Part shown: positions 7,733 to 15,747 of the stretch, piece by piece
How the letters are laid out: each line of letters starts with the position of its first letter
Numbering within the stretch: the first letter of the stretch is position 1
Origin: JBOHUC01 sp050733935
GTDB taxonomy: Bacteria > Eisenbacteria > RBG-16-71-46 > DASYSL01
Reading direction: 5' to 3'
Length of the DNA: 17,034 nucleotides
Assembly: GCA_050733935.1 (NCBI GenBank)
Contig: JBOHUC010000017.1
Span: 1 to 17,034, forward strand
Made by a program: the position numbers and the translations under genes
The notes under the pieces: model-generated
The model's database searches: none
Seen by the model: the letters and a program-made list of their open reading frames with translations, nothing else
Told to the model about the DNA's origin: nothing

Positions 7733-8683
7733 GTGATCCCCTCCGAGCGACTCTGTCCCGATTGCGGCGCACCGAATCCTTCCGATCGCACGACGTGCGT
7801 CGAGTGCAACCATCCGCTCGCGCCGCCCGGCGGCGAGTCGCTCGTGGTTCCCGCGGCTCCACCGGCCCCCACGACGCCGGATTCTTCTGTGACGGACGTG
7901 GAAGCTTCCGAAGCGGCGCTGCCCGCTCCGGCAGCCCCTGGAACTCCTGCTGCAACACCCGCGCCCGCCGTTTCGACACGTGTCTCGCGACCCCATCGTC
8001 CGGACCGTCCGGAGAGGCTCAATCCGAACGTCGCGACGTTGGGCTACCGGCCGTCCCGGGCCGGCGACAGCGTCGTTCCTTCCTGGCTCTGGGCGGCGGT
8101 CGGGCTCTTCGCGCTCGGCGCTGTTCTCGCTGCGGCCATCCAGATCGCGAACCAGCCGCCGCCGCTCGCGATTCCGAACGCGGACAAGGCGCAGCTCGCG
8201 CGCGCGGAGTCGCTCCGGGTCGTGCTGCGACGCGATACGACCGCGGTCGCGCCGAACGTGGCCCTCGGAAACCTCTTTTACGACACGGGGAATTTCGGGC
8301 AGGCCATTCCGTACTACAAACGCGCGCTCCGGCGCGATGCCACGCTCACGGACGTGCGCGTCGACCTCGGCGTGAGCTACCACAACGCCGGACAGCCCGA
8401 CTCCGCGATCCAGACGCTCGAGCGCGTGATCGCCGAGCATCCGGATCACGCGATCGCGCACTTCGATCTCGCGGTGCTCTATCAATCGATGGGACGGACC
8501 GACCAGGCGCTCGCGCACTTCAAGACGGCGCGCTCCCTCCCGGGACCCGAGGAAATGCACCGCATGATCGACCAGCTGCTCGCGCGGATCGAGGGCGCGC
8601 CCGCACCCGGCGGCGCCGGCGCTCCGGGCGCTCTGCCGCCCGGGCATCCGCCGCTCCCCGAGGGATCCTCTAAGAGTCCTTGA
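7733..8683 (+). CDS. Zinc-ribbon, single-TM, TPR-repeat protein
   Basis: A 316-residue protein. The N-terminus is a short zinc ribbon (CPDC at 8-11 and CVEC at 22-25), followed by a Pro/Ala-rich linker (about 36-80) and a single membrane segment at 117-137 (WLWAAVGLFALGAVLAAAI). After this come three tetratricopeptide repeats (about 172-270) with the expected pattern, such as LGNLFYDTGNFGQAIPYYKRAL and LAVLYQSMGRTDQALAHFKTA. The tail is Pro/Gly-rich. The layout implies a cytoplasmic zinc ribbon and a TPR domain outside the membrane, acting as a scaffold for partner proteins. No enzyme motif is seen. The start is GTG without a Shine-Dalgarno site. The 3' end overlaps the convergent glycosyltransferase-like gene by 14 bases. 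Confidence 0.85.
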   Translation: MIPSERLCPDCGAPNPSDRTTCVECNHPLAPPGGESLVVPAAPPAPTTPDSSVTDVEASEAALPAPAAPGTPAATPAPAVSTRVSRPHRPDRPERLNPNVATLGYRPSRAGDSVVPSWLWAAVGLFALGAVLAAAIQIANQPPPLAIPNADKAQLARAESLRVVLRRDTTAVAPNVALGNLFYDTGNFGQAIPYYKRALRRDATLTDVRVDLGVSYHNAGQPDSAIQTLERVIAEHPDHAIAHFDLAVLYQSMGRTDQALAHFKTARSLPGPEEMHRMIDQLLARIEGAPAPGGAGAPGALPPGHPPLPEGSSKSP

Positions 8684-9374
8684 GCCATTCCGCCGTGCGC
8701 GGAGGAACCCCTTCTCCCGCGGCGATCGCGCGACCGAGCCGCTCGCGCAGTGCCTCGAGATCCGAGGGCTCGTCCACGTCCTGCCAGGACGCGAGCACCC
8801 GGACCTTCCATCCCCGCGCTGCCGCCCGCGCGCACGTCTCCTCGAACACGGAAGACGTGCTCCACGCAATTCCGTCGAGCAGGTTCCCGAGCGGAGCGCG
8901 CGCTCCGATCAGGTAGTAGCCGCCGTCTGCGGTCGGACCGAGCACGAGGTCACAGTCGGGGAGCGCCCGAAGTGCGTCCTCGAGGTGCGAAATCGGCAGG
9001 TCCGGCGCGTCCGAGCCCACGACGAGCGCCGGACCCTTCTCGAGCATGACGTCGAGCGCGCGCTCGATGCGCTCCCCGAGCGTGTCGCCTTCCTGGAGGC
9101 GCGTTCGCTCGACCGGGACGAGCGGGATGAACGTTTCGGACGCCTCCGTCTCGCCCGGAGCGAGAAAGAGCCAGAGGTCGCCGGCCGCGACCTCCGCGCA
9201 GCGCTCGAGCGTGTCGGCGAGGAACGCCCGATAGAGCCCGGCGACCCATTCCGGGTCGTGCTGCCGGGCCAGGCGGGTCTTCACGGCTCCTGCCCGGGGG
9301 ATCCGGCCGAACACCCCGACCTGCGGCCGGATCCGCACTTTGGGCGCGGTTTTCACCTCGAGAGGGGTTTTCAC
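8670..9374 (-). CDS. TIGR04282/DUF2064 family glycosyltransferase-like protein
   Basis: Up to 234 residues with a GT-A/nucleotidyltransferase fold. Hallmarks of the family: an N-terminal PRAGAVKTRL loop (about 26-35), GSDAPDLP (120-127) carrying the metal-binding aspartate, LGPTADGGYYLIG (145-157), and a C-terminal DVDEPSDL. Family members are called arsenosugar-biosynthesis-type glycosyltransferases, but many occur without arsenic genes, and none is visible here, so the substrate is unknown. The start is uncertain: GTG 9374 has GGAGG 12 bases upstream, rather far, and an in-frame GTG at 9356 is followed by the same GTGAAAACC word. The conserved domain begins only near residue 19. It is convergent with the TPR gene and overlaps it tail to tail. 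Confidence 0.88.
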   Translation of the reverse strand: MKTPLEVKTAPKVRIRPQVGVFGRIPRAGAVKTRLARQHDPEWVAGLYRAFLADTLERCAEVAAGDLWLFLAPGETEASETFIPLVPVERTRLQEGDTLGERIERALDVMLEKGPALVVGSDAPDLPISHLEDALRALPDCDLVLGPTADGGYYLIGARAPLGNLLDGIAWSTSSVFEETCARAAARGWKVRVLASWQDVDEPSDLEALRERLGRAIAAGEGVPPRTAEWLKDS

Positions 9375-9448
9375 AAGCCCCGGAGCCCTCCAGGGTCACG
9401 GAACCGTCAATTCACGGCCGTTTTCGCATTTCCACGGATCCGGCGAGG

Positions 9449-9476
9449 GTCCTCGTGCGTCTTAGTGTGCGAGGAC
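9449..9476. repeat. Imperfect palindrome/hairpin
   Basis: GTCCTCG and CGAGGAC form seven Watson-Crick pairs, and the arms continue with G-U and C-G pairs to about 12 base pairs around a CTTA loop. The inner sequence also contains the near-repeat GTGCG/GTGTGCG. It could be a dispersed intergenic palindrome, an operator, or the 5' hairpin of a longer RNA. Confidence 0.5.
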
Positions 9477-9556
9477 GAGTTTCTGAGGCCCCGCGGCATC
9501 ACGGCCTGATGAACCGGTGCGGTGCCGCCCCGAGTCTCGAAGCCGTCCATCGATAT

Positions 9557-9653
9557 GAAGTTCCCTGCGGCCCACGTGTGATGCGTCGCACGGCCGGACC
9601 TCTCTTGCGGAGGAGCGAACCGGCGGCCCCACGGTCCTTGAGCGGGGAACTTC
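9557..9653 (+). ncRNA. Candidate structured RNA, family not recognised
   Basis: GAAGTTCCCTGC (9557-9568) and GCGGGGAACTTC (9642-9653) form a 12-base-pair closing stem with one G-U pair. Inside, CGTG.GA/TC.CACG closes on a TGCG loop (about 9574-9591), GCCGG/CCGGC (9593-9597 with 9620-9624) encloses a CCTC/GAGG hairpin, and GGACC/GGTCC offers a competing pairing. The result resembles a three-way junction. A terminator follows 6 bases later. It does not match motifs I know for SRP RNA, RNase P, tmRNA, 6S RNA, tRNA-Sec or common riboswitches. The strand is inferred from the terminator; no promoter was identified. Confidence 0.45.
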
Positions 9654-9659
9654 TTCTTC

Positions 9660-9697
9660 GGGCCGGCGCTGGCGGAGGCGCCGGCCCACTTCTTTTG
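9660..9697 (+). terminator. Intrinsic terminator
   Basis: GGGCCGGCGC (9660-9669) pairs perfectly with GCGCCGGCCC (9678-9687) around an 8-base loop, followed by ACTTCTTTTG. It points towards fur and lies upstream of the fur promoter, so it most likely ends a transcript arising within the preceding non-coding region. Confidence 0.7.
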
Positions 9698-9703
9698 CCC
9701 GCC

Positions 9704-9733
9704 TTGCCGCCGCACGCGTGTCAACGCTAAGGT
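9704..9733 (+). promoter_or_regulatory. Promoter for the fur operon, probably leaderless
   Basis: TTGCCG (9704-9709), 18 bases, then TAAGGT (9728-9733). The ATG at 9741 follows after 7 bases, so the mRNA would start at or near the start codon. No Shine-Dalgarno sequence precedes either ATG 9741 or ATG 9753. No clear Fur box was seen. Confidence 0.45.
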
Positions 9734-9740
9734 ACCCGGC

Positions 9741-10250
9741 ATGATCAGCCGCATGAACCCGCCGCGGGAGGCTTTTCTCGCGGCCGCCCACGACAAGTTT
9801 TCGAGCTTCCTGGCCGGGCGGGGTCTCCGCTACACGGCCGAGCGTCGCGCCGTGGTCGGCGTCGTGTTCGAGAAGCACCGCCACTTCGAGGCCGACGATC
9901 TGCTCGTCTGGGCCCGCGCGCATCATCCCCGCGTCTCGCGCGCGACCATCTACCGGACGCTCGAGCTGCTCGTGAATTCGGGACTCGTCCGCCAGATGAC
10001 GCTCGGCGACAAGTCCGCCCAGCACTACGAGCAGGTGCTCGGAATCCCGCACCACGATCACCTCATCTGCCTCTCGTGCGGGCGCGTGCAGGAAGTCAGC
10101 TCCGCGAGCCTCGAGCGCGAGCAGGACGCCCTGTGCGATCGACACGGCTTCGAAGCGCACCATCACAACCTGGAGATCTTCGGCCTCTGCCGCCGCTGCC
10201 GCGCCGCCGGCGCGACCGTGAAGAAGCGCGGCCGCGCACGATCCGGCTAG
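9741..10250 (+). CDS. fur: Fur-family metal-responsive transcriptional repressor
   Basis: A 169-residue DNA-binding regulator. The N-terminal winged helix carries YTAERRAVV (31-39), HFEADDLL (48-55) and the recognition helix VSRATIYRTLELLVNSGLV (65-83). The C-terminal dimerisation and metal domain has HHDHLICLSCG (104-114) and HHNLEIFGLCRRC (141-153). The cysteine pairs 110/113 and 150/153 form the structural zinc site, and the His/Asp cluster fits the sensory site. The sequence fits Fur best, but Zur, PerR or another family member cannot be excluded without comparison. The C-terminal tail is basic. ATG 9741 is preferred because of the -10 box 7 bases upstream. The histidine kinase gene starts 13 bases after its stop codon. 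Confidence 0.88.
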   Translation: MISRMNPPREAFLAAAHDKFSSFLAGRGLRYTAERRAVVGVVFEKHRHFEADDLLVWARAHHPRVSRATIYRTLELLVNSGLVRQMTLGDKSAQHYEQVLGIPHHDHLICLSCGRVQEVSSASLEREQDALCDRHGFEAHHHNLEIFGLCRRCRAAGATVKKRGRARSG

Positions 10251-10263
10251 GCCTGCCGTCGAA

Positions 10264-11706
10264 ATGCGCCGCTCGTTCGCGCTGACGGTCTCGTTCGCGC
10301 TCGCGGTGATCGCGGTGACCGCCGCCGCCTCGTGGTTCACGTACGGGCGCGTGCGCGCCGCACTCGAAGACGAGTTCGCCCGGCGCGTCGAATGGGCCGC
10401 GGCCGCGGGTGCGGCGGACGTCCAGCCCCGCCAGGTCATGATGCTCCGCCGGTTCGGTCGCGCCGCGTTCGCAACCGCGGACTCGCTCCTCCTCTCGCTC
10501 GGAAGTGTCCGGCGCTCGTCCCAGGCGGCGCGCGTCCTTCTCTTCGATCTCGACGGTACGCTCCTGTTCGACACCGAGGCCGATTCTCTCGTCGGCCGGC
10601 CGTCGGCCGTCTACGCCGCGCACCGCGACGCGATCGAGCGTGCTCAAGGCGGAGCTCCGTCGCACAGCGCCCTCTATCGTGCGAGCGCCGCGGGCGGCAC
10701 GGGCGGCACGGGCGGCACGGGCACTGGGGATGCAGGCCGCAGGCGCTTCCTCATGGGATTTGCGCCCGTGCGGGATCCGGAGGCGCCGCCGGTCCCCGGC
10801 AGTCCGGCGGGAGGACCCGTGATCGCCGTGCTCGCCGTCGAGTCGAGTGCCGAGTTCCTCGCCGTGCTGCCCGAGATCGCGCGCCTTCTCGTGACGACCG
10901 CACTCCTTGCGGCCCTCGCCGTGCTTCTCCTGGCCGCGTTCTTCCTCCGGGTCGCGTCCCAGCAGCAGCAACTGGAGCGATCGCTCTCGCGTGCCGAAAA
11001 CCTGGCATCGGTGGGAGAGCTCGCGGCGACGCTCGCGCACGAGGTCCGAAACCCGCTCGGCGTGATTCAGGGTGCGGCCGATCGACTAGAGAAGCACTAC
11101 CAGGGACCGGAGCGCGAATTGTTCGACTACATCCGCACCGAGACCGACCGGCTCTCGAACACGGTGCGGCGCTACCTCGAGTTCGCGCGGCCATCGCCGC
11201 CCGGAGACGGTGCGGACGTCGTCGCATCGCTCGACGCAACGCTCGGCCTCCTCGCGCGCGAGGCCGAGATGCGCCGCGTGACGATCGTGCGCGAAGGCGA
11301 GAGCGCAGGTGCGCGCGTTCGCATGGGCGGGGAGGAGCTGAAGCAGGTCCTGTTCAATCTCGTGCGGAATGCGGTCGAGGCTCTGCCCGAAGGCGGGACG
11401 GTTCGCGTAGGATGGGCTTCGGACCGGCGCGACATCGTGCTCCACGTCCGGGACGACGGTCCCGGCATGTCGGCCGAGACGCTCGCTCGCGTCCGAAGGC
11501 CGTTCGTCACGACGCGTGCGCAGGGAACCGGTCTCGGGCTTGCGATCGTCGACCGGCTCGTGCGGGAGGCCGGCGGGCGGTTCGATTTGACGAGCACCCT
11601 CGGCCGGGGCACCGAAGCGCGCGTGCGCCTGCCGCGCGCGGGCGGCGCGGGCGGTGCAGGCGGCGCAGAGGGCAGCGGATCGGAGAAGGAAACGGATCGC
11701 GCATGA
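10264..11706 (+). CDS. Membrane sensor histidine kinase (NtrB/ZraS-like)
   Basis: A 480-residue kinase. The first membrane segment is near residues 6-25 and the second near 196-220; between them lies an extracytoplasmic sensor domain of about 170 residues with no named match. The phosphoacceptor is His259 in AHEVRNPLG, followed by a HisKA helix pair. The ATPase domain shows the N-box (QVLFNLVRNAVEAL, 341-354), G1 (DDGPGM, 377-382) and G2 (GTGLGLAIV, 401-409). There is no obvious HAMP domain; a short QQQQLERSL linker joins the membrane to HisKA. Two low-complexity inserts, (GGT)3 in the sensor and (GGA)3 at the C-terminus, are unusual. Its last codons overlap the regulator gene (ATGA), so the two surely form one two-component system. 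Confidence 0.93.
   Translation: MRRSFALTVSFALAVIAVTAAASWFTYGRVRAALEDEFARRVEWAAAAGAADVQPRQVMMLRRFGRAAFATADSLLLSLGSVRRSSQAARVLLFDLDGTLLFDTEADSLVGRPSAVYAAHRDAIERAQGGAPSHSALYRASAAGGTGGTGGTGTGDAGRRRFLMGFAPVRDPEAPPVPGSPAGGPVIAVLAVESSAEFLAVLPEIARLLVTTALLAALAVLLLAAFFLRVASQQQQLERSLSRAENLASVGELAATLAHEVRNPLGVIQGAADRLEKHYQGPERELFDYIRTETDRLSNTVRRYLEFARPSPPGDGADVVASLDATLGLLAREAEMRRVTIVREGESAGARVRMGGEELKQVLFNLVRNAVEALPEGGTVRVGWASDRRDIVLHVRDDGPGMSAETLARVRRPFVTTRAQGTGLGLAIVDRLVREAGGRFDLTSTLGRGTEARVRLPRAGGAGGAGGAEGSGSEKETDRA
10693..10719 (+). repeat. Three tandem 9-base repeats coding Gly-Gly-Thr
   Basis: GGCGGCACG occurs three times in exact tandem, encoding residues 144-152 of the histidine kinase, within its extracytoplasmic sensor domain. 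The copy number could vary by slippage without breaking the frame. Confidence 0.85.
11641..11667 (+). repeat. Three tandem degenerate 9-base repeats coding Gly-Gly-Ala
   Basis: Three imperfect units (GGCGGCGCG, GGCGGTGCA, GGCGGCGCA) encode residues 460-468, just beyond the ATPase domain of the histidine kinase. Confidence 0.75.
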
Positions 11707-13205
11707 TGCGGATTCTGATCGTCGACGACGAAGCCCGGGTCGGGGACCTCCTGCGCCGCGAGCTGTCCGATCGCGGGCACACGGCCGAAGCCGTCACCGG
11801 CTCGAAGGCCGCCCTCGAGCGACTCGCCGGTGTGCCGGCGGCGCCGTCGGCGGCTCCGCCGTTCGACCTCGTCGTGACCGACCTGCGCATGCCGCCCCCC
11901 GACGGCATGGAGCTCCTGGGTGAGATCAAGCGCCGCTGGCCTGCGGTCGAGGTCATCCTCATGACCGCCCACGGCGACGAGTCCCTTGCGGTGAGAGCGA
12001 TGCGCGCCGGGGCGTCGGACTATCTCAAGAAGGACCCGCGGGTCGATCCCGACGAAGTCCAGATCCGGATCGATCGGTTGCTCGAAGCGCGCGCAGCGAA
12101 GAGCGAGCGCGAGCGCCTCCTGCGCGAGGTCGTGGCACTTCGGACGGGGGCGCTCACGGTCGTCGGACAGAGCGATGCCCTGCGCGTGGCGCTGTCCCTC
12201 GCCGAGAAGGTGGCGCCGACCGATTCGACCGTCCTCATTCGCGGCGAGAGCGGCACGGGCAAGGACCTGTTCGCGCGCGCGATTCATTATGGCTCGCCGC
12301 GTGCCTCCGGGCCCTGGGTCAAGGTCAACTGCGGCGCGCTGCCCGAGAACCTGCTCGAGAGCGAGCTCTTCGGTCACGAGCGGGGCGCGTTCACCGGAGC
12401 GGTCGCGAAGAAGATCGGACGCTTCGAGCAGGCGGACGGCGGGACGATCTTCCTCGACGAGATCGGGGAGATTTCCCCCACACTCCAGGTCAAGCTCCTG
12501 CAGGCGATCGAGGAGAAGGCGTTCGTCCGGGTCGGCGGCAACGAGACGATACGGGCCGATGTGCGCATCGTCGCCGCGACCAATCGCGACCTCGAGAGTG
12601 CCGTGACCGAGGGAGCGTTCCGCGAAGACCTGTTCTATCGTCTGAACATCTTCCCGATCGCGCTTCCGGCCCTGCGCGAGCGTCGCGGCGATCTCGTGCC
12701 ACTCGTGCATTTCTTCCTTGCACGCGCGGGCGCTCCGCCGGAAAAGATCACGAGCGAGGGTTATGCGGCCCTCGAGGAGTATTCGTTCCCGGGGAACGTG
12801 CGCGAGCTCGAGCACGTGATCGCGCGGGCGCTCATCATCGCGGGAGCCCAGCCGGTCACCGCCGACGAGCTCATCTTCCAACCCGTTCGCCGGGGCGGCG
12901 TCGCGGCTCTCGCGGCCGCCGGTCCGGCGGGCGCGACGGGTTCGGCGGGAACGGGAGAACGCGGGGCGGGTTTTCTCGAAGGAGGGTTCGCGATCCCCGA
13001 GATTCCCGAGGGCGGGCTCTCGCTCGAAGCGCTCGAGAAAGCCCTGATCCTGGCGGCGCTCGAGAAGGCGCAGGGGAACAAGACGCGCGCCGCGCGCCTC
13101 CTCGGGCTCACGCGGCGGACGCTCTATTCGCGGATGGAGAAGCACGCCCTGCGGTCGCCGGGCGACGCTTCGGACGGAGAGGACAGCGGGGGGAACGGGG
13201 AATGA
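11703..13205 (+). CDS. NtrC-family sigma-54-dependent response regulator
   Basis: A 500-residue activator. The receiver domain (2-125) has the acidic pocket VDDE, phospho-acceptor Asp60 in VVTDLRMP, Thr88 and Lys109 in DYLKK. The AAA+ domain (about 152-385) has Walker A GESGTGKD (181-188), the sigma-54-contacting GAFTGA loop (228-233), Walker B GGTIFLDEIGE (246-256) and the arginine-finger region FREDLFYRLN. An Ala/Gly-rich linker (about 398-438) leads to a Fis-type helix-turn-helix (NKTRAARLLGLTRRTLYSRMEK, about 459-480). With intact GAFTGA it should activate sigma-54 promoters when phosphorylated by the upstream kinase. The start is ATG 11703, overlapping the kinase stop; ATG 11706 is an alternative. 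No sigma-54 -24/-12 promoter was noticed within the window. It overlaps the YbbR-like gene by ATGA. Confidence 0.95.
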   Translation: MMRILIVDDEARVGDLLRRELSDRGHTAEAVTGSKAALERLAGVPAAPSAAPPFDLVVTDLRMPPPDGMELLGEIKRRWPAVEVILMTAHGDESLAVRAMRAGASDYLKKDPRVDPDEVQIRIDRLLEARAAKSERERLLREVVALRTGALTVVGQSDALRVALSLAEKVAPTDSTVLIRGESGTGKDLFARAIHYGSPRASGPWVKVNCGALPENLLESELFGHERGAFTGAVAKKIGRFEQADGGTIFLDEIGEISPTLQVKLLQAIEEKAFVRVGGNETIRADVRIVAATNRDLESAVTEGAFREDLFYRLNIFPIALPALRERRGDLVPLVHFFLARAGAPPEKITSEGYAALEEYSFPGNVRELEHVIARALIIAGAQPVTADELIFQPVRRGGVAALAAAGPAGATGSAGTGERGAGFLEGGFAIPEIPEGGLSLEALEKALILAALEKAQGNKTRAARLLGLTRRTLYSRMEKHALRSPGDASDGEDSGGNGE

Positions 13206-14119
13206 GGTGGTCGGGATGGCTGTTCGACAACATGGGGCTCAAGGTGTTCGCGCTCCTGCTTGCGATCCTCCTCTATCTCCACGTGTACACGGACCGGCCA
13301 GCCGAGGAGGTTGTCTACTTCCCGATCCAGCTCTTGGACCTGCCCGACACGCTCGCATTCGCGAAGGACGCGCCCGCCGAAGTCGGCGCGCGGCTCCGCG
13401 GGATCGGCAAGCAGGTGATCCGTCTCAAGTACGTGAAGCCTCCGGTGCGGGTGAGTCTTGCGGGAGTCAGTCCGGGCACGTTCCAGCGGCCGTTCACGGC
13501 GGCCGACGTGCCGCTCACCGACTCGCCGGACGTCGTCGTGCTCGAGATCGTCGATCCGCCGCAGCTCACGCTCGAGATCACGAAGCGCGCACATCGCCGT
13601 CTCCCCGTGGCGGCCGCCCTCGTCGGCACGCCGGCGCGCGGATTCGCGGTTTCGGGACGCCCGCTCATCCGGCCGTCCCTCGTGCGCCTGGCCGGACCGA
13701 CCGAGTGGATCGCACAGCAGGAGACGCTGCGCACGGAGCCGATCAACATTGCCGGGCGCCGGGACACGCTCGAGGTCGTCCAGGCGCTCACGCCTCCGCC
13801 CGACTGGGCGCACGCGGCCCCGGGATCGGTGCTCGTCTCCGTGCCGATCGAAGCCGAGGTGAGCCGTACGTATCGCACGGCGGTCGAGGTGCGCTCGATC
13901 CGGCCGGAGCTTCGCGCCGAGGTTCATCCGCCGGCGGTGACGCTGTCGTGGCGCGGTCCGGGCTCGCTCGCGTCCCGGCTCGACGAATCGGATTTCACGG
14001 CGCGCGTGGACGTGGAGCGCAGGGGACGGGGGGAGTGGATGCTGCCGGTTCGTGTCACCGGTGCCGGATCGGAACGCGTGATCGCGGCCCCGGAAAGCGT
14101 TCGCGTGACGCTCCACTAG
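13202..14119 (+). CDS. YbbR-like domain membrane protein (CdaR-type)
   Basis: A 305-residue protein with one N-terminal membrane segment (about 11-28, MGLKVFALLLAILLYLHV), the characteristic N..LK..ALLLA opening of YbbR proteins. Three successive beta-rich repeats outside the membrane follow (about 38-120, 125-205, 212-305), with recurring P..V...G elements such as RPSLVRLAGPTEWI and HPPAVTLSWRGP. In Firmicutes, CdaR regulates the diadenylate cyclase CdaA and is encoded next to it; no cyclase gene is in this window. Here the start codon overlaps the stop of the NtrC-type regulator (ATGA at 13202-13205), so it is translationally coupled to the two-component system. A link to c-di-AMP or envelope control is inference. 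Confidence 0.82.
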   Translation: MRWSGWLFDNMGLKVFALLLAILLYLHVYTDRPAEEVVYFPIQLLDLPDTLAFAKDAPAEVGARLRGIGKQVIRLKYVKPPVRVSLAGVSPGTFQRPFTAADVPLTDSPDVVVLEIVDPPQLTLEITKRAHRRLPVAAALVGTPARGFAVSGRPLIRPSLVRLAGPTEWIAQQETLRTEPINIAGRRDTLEVVQALTPPPDWAHAAPGSVLVSVPIEAEVSRTYRTAVEVRSIRPELRAEVHPPAVTLSWRGPGSLASRLDESDFTARVDVERRGRGEWMLPVRVTGAGSERVIAAPESVRVTLH

Positions 14120-14156
14120 AGCGCGAAACCGGGCGGAACGGCAGCGGAGATCCCTG

Positions 14157-14185
14157 TTGACACTTCCGGGGCCTGCGGTTAACTT
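14157..14185 (+). promoter_or_regulatory. Promoter of the rho-rpmE-prfA cluster
   Basis: A perfect TTGACA (14157-14162), 17 bases, then TAACTT (14180-14185). This is the best vegetative promoter in the window. Transcription should begin near 14192, about 270 bases before the rho start codon. Confidence 0.7.
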
Positions 14186-14189
14186 CTCG

Positions 14190-14462
14190 GCAACCGGTAG
14201 ACGGCCGGGGTGACTCCGTAGTCCTTTTCCCCTCCGACTTCTCTATCCCTGCAACCCGCGGAGCCAGGCACTTTCATAACGTCGGGATAGCCTCAGGACT
14301 ACGGCCCAGGCGCACCCTTCCAATGCGATCCACACTCGAATGAACGTCTCGCAAGGTCGAGACCGCCGGGAATGACCCGGAAACGCCTCCGATCCAGCCC
14401 CCGTCCGAGCCTGCGGACGAAGGCCGGAAAGAAGGCCCCCGCCAGGTAAAGGAGCACCGCAA
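14190..14462 (+). promoter_or_regulatory. Long structured 5' leader of rho
   Basis: About 270 bases without a coding frame. CCGTAGTCC (14216-14224) pairs perfectly with GGACTACGG (14296-14304), and within it CTATCCC (14243-14249) pairs with GGGATAG (14284-14290). CCGAC (14234-14238) could instead pair with GTCGG (14281-14285), which competes with the inner stem. Further hairpins: GTCTCG/CGAGAC near 14346-14363, CCGGG/CCCGG shortly after, and GTCCG/CGGAC near 14403-14418. A ribosome site AAAGGAG (14448-14454) is 8 bases before the ATG. Long leaders that mediate rho autoregulation are known in Escherichia coli; similar control here is inference. No named riboswitch was recognised. Confidence 0.6.
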
Positions 14463-15710
<1,248 letters not shown>

Positions 15711-15724
15711 GGCACGTCGCAGGG

Positions 15725-15747
15725 GGACCGGCTCGGAAACCCGGTCC
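15725..15747 (+). other. Hairpin between rho and rpmE
   Basis: GGACCGG (15725-15731) pairs perfectly with CCGGTCC (15741-15747) around a 9-base loop. No U-tract follows, so it is not a standard terminator. It ends 7 bases before the rpmE ribosome site and could stabilise the mRNA or affect L31 translation. Confidence 0.5.

Larger units (their letters stand above)
9375..9740. other. Non-coding region upstream of fur, 366 bases
   Basis: No convincing protein frame lies here: the open frames on both strands run through the inverted repeats and have no ribosome site. The region holds a long hairpin (9449-9476), a 5-base-pair hairpin (CATCA/TGATG near 9497-9511), a stem-enclosed candidate RNA (9557-9653), a strong terminator (9660-9697) and the fur promoter (9704-9733), all listed separately. 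Confidence 0.65.

Noticed and set aside
9405..9410. TTGACG on the minus strand upstream of the glycosyltransferase-like gene
   Set aside because: No acceptable -10 box occurs 16-18 bases downstream on that strand (the sequence there is GGCTCC or similar), so it was not called a promoter.
9557..9653. Selenocysteine tRNA or SRP RNA, suggested by the length near 97 bases and the long closing stem
   Set aside because: There is no T-loop GGTTCNA motif, no TCA anticodon loop in place and no SRP GGAA/GCAG core.
9407..9796. Minus-strand open frame across the fur upstream region
   Set aside because: It runs through the hairpins and terminator and into the fur coding start, has no ribosome site and no recognisable domain.
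10540..10562. FDLDGT in the histidine kinase, resembling motif I of HAD phosphatases
   Set aside because: It lies in the extracytoplasmic sensor domain, the other HAD motifs are absent, and a D-x-D-G turn is common in such sensor folds.
14190..14462. Cobalamin, TPP, c-di-GMP or guanidine riboswitch in the rho leader
   Set aside because: None of the conserved core words of these classes could be found; only unassigned stems are supported.
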